From assembly GCA_024695465.1 (NCBI GenBank), contig JAILID010000141.1, forward strand, positions 1 to 37,246: 37,246 nt of DNA, read 5' to 3'. Under the pieces are notes generated by a model. The model searched no databases, had not been told where the DNA came from, and saw only the letters and a program-made list of their open reading frames with translations. The position numbers and the translations under genes are program-made. Below are positions 34,891 to 37,246 of the stretch, piece by piece; position 1 is the first letter of the stretch, and every line of letters starts with the position of its first letter. Origin of the DNA: Lachnospiraceae bacterium. Its GTDB lineage: Bacteria > Bacillota > Clostridia > Lachnospirales > Lachnospiraceae.

Positions 34891-35775
34891 CTAATAGCGA
34901 TGTTTCTCCTGCTCTTTCAACTCCCGGAAAATCCCCCTGTAATTGGCGTAGCGGGTTCGGCTGATCCTTCCGGCCTCAACGGCTTCCTTTACCCGGCAGC
35001 CCGGCTCGTCAATATGTACGCAGCTGTCAAAACGGCATTTTCCTTCCCAGGAAGCAAATTCCGCATAGTAACGGCGAAGTTCTTCTTTTTCGATGCCCCT
35101 GGTCTCCAGCAAGGTGAACCCGGGGGTGTCCATCAGATAAGTCCCTCCCCCGCAGGAGATGAGCTCCGCGTGGCGAGTCGTATTTTTCCCCCGCAGCAGC
35201 TTTCTGGAGATCTCCCCCGTTTCCATTCGGACTTTCGATTGAGAAGCGTTTATCAGGCTGGATTTTCCCACCCCCGAAGGACCGGCCAGAAGCGTTGTCT
35301 TCCGGTCAAAGAAAGCGGCAAGCTCGCGAAGCCCCTTTCCCTCCTCCACACAGGAAAAGAACAGTTTGTGTCCGCTATGCTGATAGGTGTTCAGCAGCTC
35401 CGCCTGCTCCCCTGCCTCTTCGAGGTCTGCTTTATTGAAAAGAATCGCAGAAGGTACATTCTGACGATCCATGGCAATAAGAAAACGGTCCAGAAGCATC
35501 AGGCTGGGTTCGGGACTGTGCAGGGCAAAAACTACCAGGGCCTGGTCTACATTTGCCGCAGCCGGTCTGAAAAGCTCGTTTTTCCGAGGCAGGAGTTCTG
35601 TTATGCTGCCCTCCCGATCCGTAAGAGAGGTTATCTCAAAGATCACATCGTCTCCGACAAGAGGCTTCTTACCCAGCTTTCTGAAAATGCCTCTGGCCCG
35701 GCATTCGAAAATGCCGTCGTCATCTGTATTTACATAATAGAAACCGCCTACGCCCCGTATTATTTTTCCCTGCAT
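34891..35775 (-). CDS. rsgA: Ribosome small subunit-dependent GTPase A
   Basis: A 294-residue circularly permuted GTPase acting in late 30S maturation. The N-terminal OB domain (~1-65) is followed by the permuted G motifs: NKAD at 114-117 (G4), GPSGVGKSS at 165-173 (G1) and DTPGF (G3). The C-terminal zinc site is C-x5-C-x-H-x6-C (CRFDSCVHIDEPGC). ATG 35775 has GAAAGAGGA upstream. It lies downstream of the PASTA kinase gene, as in many Firmicutes (prkC-rsgA). A strong terminator sits directly ahead of its ribosome site. Confidence 0.96.
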   Translation of the reverse strand: MQGKIIRGVGGFYYVNTDDDGIFECRARGIFRKLGKKPLVGDDVIFEITSLTDREGSITELLPRKNELFRPAAANVDQALVVFALHSPEPSLMLLDRFLIAMDRQNVPSAILFNKADLEEAGEQAELLNTYQHSGHKLFFSCVEEGKGLRELAAFFDRKTTLLAGPSGVGKSSLINASQSKVRMETGEISRKLLRGKNTTRHAELISCGGGTYLMDTPGFTLLETRGIEKEELRRYYAEFASWEGKCRFDSCVHIDEPGCRVKEAVEAGRISRTRYANYRGIFRELKEQEKHRY

Positions 35776-35788
35776 AAATCCTCTTTCC

Positions 35789-35819
35789 TGAAAAGAACCG
35801 CCCGCTTGGCGCGGGCGGT
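35789..35819 (-). terminator. Terminator between prkC and rsgA
   Basis: Minus-strand ACCGCCCGC (35819-35811) and GCGGGCGGT (35805-35797) form a 9-bp GC stem with a 5-nt loop, followed by TCTTTTC. The tail runs straight into the rsgA ribosome site, with no room for a new promoter, so rsgA depends on read-through or an internal prkC promoter. Confidence 0.85.
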
Positions 35820-35847
35820 CTCCTTCAAAGACAGTGAACTGTATCCA

Positions 35848-37245
35848 TCAGCCTTCTGAATGCTTATTGATTGTAAAGGTAATCACAGTGCCTTTTGCAA
35901 CATAGGTATTAGCCGCAATGCTCTGCTTCGCAACCTCGCCTTCCGCAACGTTGTCCGAAGGCGCGTATTCAACCTTGACTACGAGACCCTCCCGCTGTGC
36001 CGCGGCAACGGATCTGGCTTCTTCAAGTCCGGTATAGGAATTGACCAGAATCTTATCGGATGATTCCGTCTCCGAGGACTCTGAAGAAGAGGAGGTCGTG
36101 CCGCTCGACGTCGTGCTGCTGGAGGTCGTGCCGCTCGATGTCGTACTGCTGGAGGTCGTGCTGCTCGATGTCGTGCTGCTGGAGGTCGTCTCGCTGGATG
36201 TATTGGCCGGGCCGCTGCTGACGACCAGCGTTATGGTCGCGGAATTCTGCACCCTTTCTCCTTCTGACGGACTCACGGAGATGACAACTCCGGCTGACAC
36301 AGTCTCGCTGTTGGCTGTCGTAACGGAAATATTGCCGAAGCCTGCTTCGAGCAGCATGTCCTCAGCCGCAGCCCTGGTCATTCCCACAACTGAGGGAACT
36401 TCCGTGCCGGCAGGACCGCTCGACAGATAATAGCGAATCGTGCTGTCTGCTTCCACCTCCGTTCCGGCTTCAGGCTCCTGTCTTAAGATTGTTCCCGCCG
36501 GATAAAGCTCGGAATGTTCTTCTCCCAGATACTCAAGGCCCAAACCGACCGAATTTGCGGCAGTTCTGGCAACCTCTTCCGTCAGACCGGTAATGGTCGG
36601 AACAGGGATCTTATCCGGTTCGGGCGCCTCAGTCGGAACAGGCTCCTCAGACTCCGAAGATGTCTCCTCTGAAGAAGCTTCAGAAACCGAAGACGCTTCA
36701 GCGGATTCCACCGCTGCGGATTCCGCCGCCGAAGACTCGGCAGGCGAGGATTCGAGGGATTCAGCAATGGACTGTACAGAGGACGCCGAAGATTCATTTT
36801 CCCCGCCGTCGAGCAGGCCCGCTGCCTTGGCGATAAAATAGATCAGGATCGCGATGATGAGCGCGCCGACGACAAAACCGATAACCGTCATGATTTTTTC
36901 CAGAATACCGCCTATTCCCTCGTCGTCATCGTCATCATCATCGTAATCATCGTCGTCGTCATAATCGTCTCCCCTGTCCCGGCTCCGCTTGGCCGCGTCC
37001 GTAGAGGTAAAAGTGCGCTTTTCTTCTTCCCGCCTGTTTTTATCCGGCGTTTTCGAATCGGCGCTTTCCTCCTCCTTTTCAAGCTCCAGTGAATCACCTG
37101 CCTGCGCGTGGTCCGAAAGGGGCGTAAGACTCACGAAATGGCCCTGCGGTTCATTTAACGATTTCTTGAGATCCGATATAACGTCATTCATTGTCTGATA
37201 ACGCCGCTCAACGCTTTTCTGCGTACACTTGTAAATGATCTGCTC
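35848..37245 (-). CDS. prkC: PASTA-domain Ser/Thr protein kinase, C-terminal part (5' end outside window)
   Basis: The frame is open to the right window edge, giving the last 465 residues. It starts with the end of the kinase domain (EQIIYKCTQKSVERRYQTM, subdomain XI-like), so the internal Met at 37191 is not the true start. Then come a charged juxtamembrane region with an Asp run, one transmembrane helix (VIGFVVGALIIAILIYFIA), a Ser/Glu/Ala linker and three extracellular PASTA domains (around PVPTITGLT, TEVPSVVGMT and DKILVNSYTGL) that bind peptidoglycan fragments. A Ser/Thr-only linker made of 10-residue units separates PASTA 2 and 3. These kinases control wall synthesis and division. Confidence 0.93.
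   Translation of the reverse strand, partial: EQIIYKCTQKSVERRYQTMNDVISDLKKSLNEPQGHFVSLTPLSDHAQAGDSLELEKEEESADSKTPDKNRREEEKRTFTSTDAAKRSRDRGDDYDDDDDYDDDDDDDEGIGGILEKIMTVIGFVVGALIIAILIYFIAKAAGLLDGGENESSASSVQSIAESLESSPAESSAAESAAVESAEASSVSEASSEETSSESEEPVPTEAPEPDKIPVPTITGLTEEVARTAANSVGLGLEYLGEEHSELYPAGTILRQEPEAGTEVEADSTIRYYLSSGPAGTEVPSVVGMTRAAAEDMLLEAGFGNISVTTANSETVSAGVVISVSPSEGERVQNSATITLVVSSGPANTSSETTSSSTTSSSTTSSSTTSSGTTSSSTTSSGTTSSSSESSETESSDKILVNSYTGLEEARSVAAAQREGLVVKVEYAPSDNVAEGEVAKQSIAANTYVAKGTVITFTINKHSEG
36091..36200 (-). repeat. 30-bp in-frame tandem repeat encoding a Thr/Ser linker
   Basis: Three nearly identical 30-bp units (36091-36120, 36121-36150, 36151-36180) plus a partial fourth (36181-36200). 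Each begins GGAGGTCGT on the plus strand and encodes ten residues of TTSSS/TTSSG type in the kinase. Units differ at one to three positions. Slippage would change the linker length without shifting the frame. Confidence 0.85.
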
Positions 37246-37246
37246 G

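Noticed and set aside
36091-36200. CRISPR-like direct repeats
   Set aside because: Units are contiguous without spacers and encode a Thr/Ser linker in frame, so they are a coding tandem repeat.

Overview
The window looks like a chromosomal segment of a Gram-positive anaerobe of class Clostridia, most likely a Lachnospiraceae-type bacterium. This is inferred from the division and cell-wall (dcw) cluster with mraZ at its head, a PASTA-type Ser/Thr kinase, a DUF5688-type protein, strong AGGAGG ribosome-binding sites and -35/-10 promoters with 17-bp spacing. No lineage marker such as 16S rRNA is present. Most genes lie on the minus strand. The first ~720 bases are clearly more AT-rich than the rest and look like the edge or remnant of a mobile element.

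Layout, left to right. Positions 1-755 hold the end of an unknown ORF, a decayed transposase-like fragment, two convergent terminators and two sets of helically phased short repeats, abutting the 3' end of tsf. Positions 756-2660 are rpsB-tsf with a promoter and an intercistronic hairpin. Positions 2661-8507 are an envelope-flavoured minus-strand operon: M14 carboxypeptidase, an Ig-tailed membrane protein, argS, an N-acetylmuramoyl-L-alanine amidase and a CPBP protease. Positions 8554-12356 are an rRNA pseudouridine synthase, ligA and metA. A plus-strand lipoprotein polysaccharide deacetylase with cell-wall-binding repeats follows, then a tRNA-Ala/tRNA-Arg pair.

Positions 14550-18976 carry a DUF5688 protein, efp, an AroD-AroK fusion, a divergent aroE and a diverged second shikimate kinase. 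Positions 19278-23992 are pyrH-frr-dxr-cdsA-rseP (ribosome recycling, isoprenoid and phospholipid precursors, site-2 protease). Positions 24317-32723 are the dcw cluster mraZ-rsmH-ftsL-like-PBP-mraY-murD, followed by ftsZ-nrdR from its own promoter. Positions 32794-37246 are lgt, ychF, rsgA and the C-terminal part of a PASTA kinase cut by the window edge.

Together the genes serve cell-wall synthesis and remodelling, division, translation and aromatic or methionine biosynthesis. I do not see a convincing new multi-gene system. The points most worth a second look are the mobile-element boundary with its phased repeats, the overlapping divergent extended -10 promoters between aroDK and aroE, the tRNA pair with C34 anticodons and a perfect-length spacer hairpin, the degenerate second shikimate kinase, and the genes missing from otherwise standard clusters (uppS, ftsW, murG, divIB).
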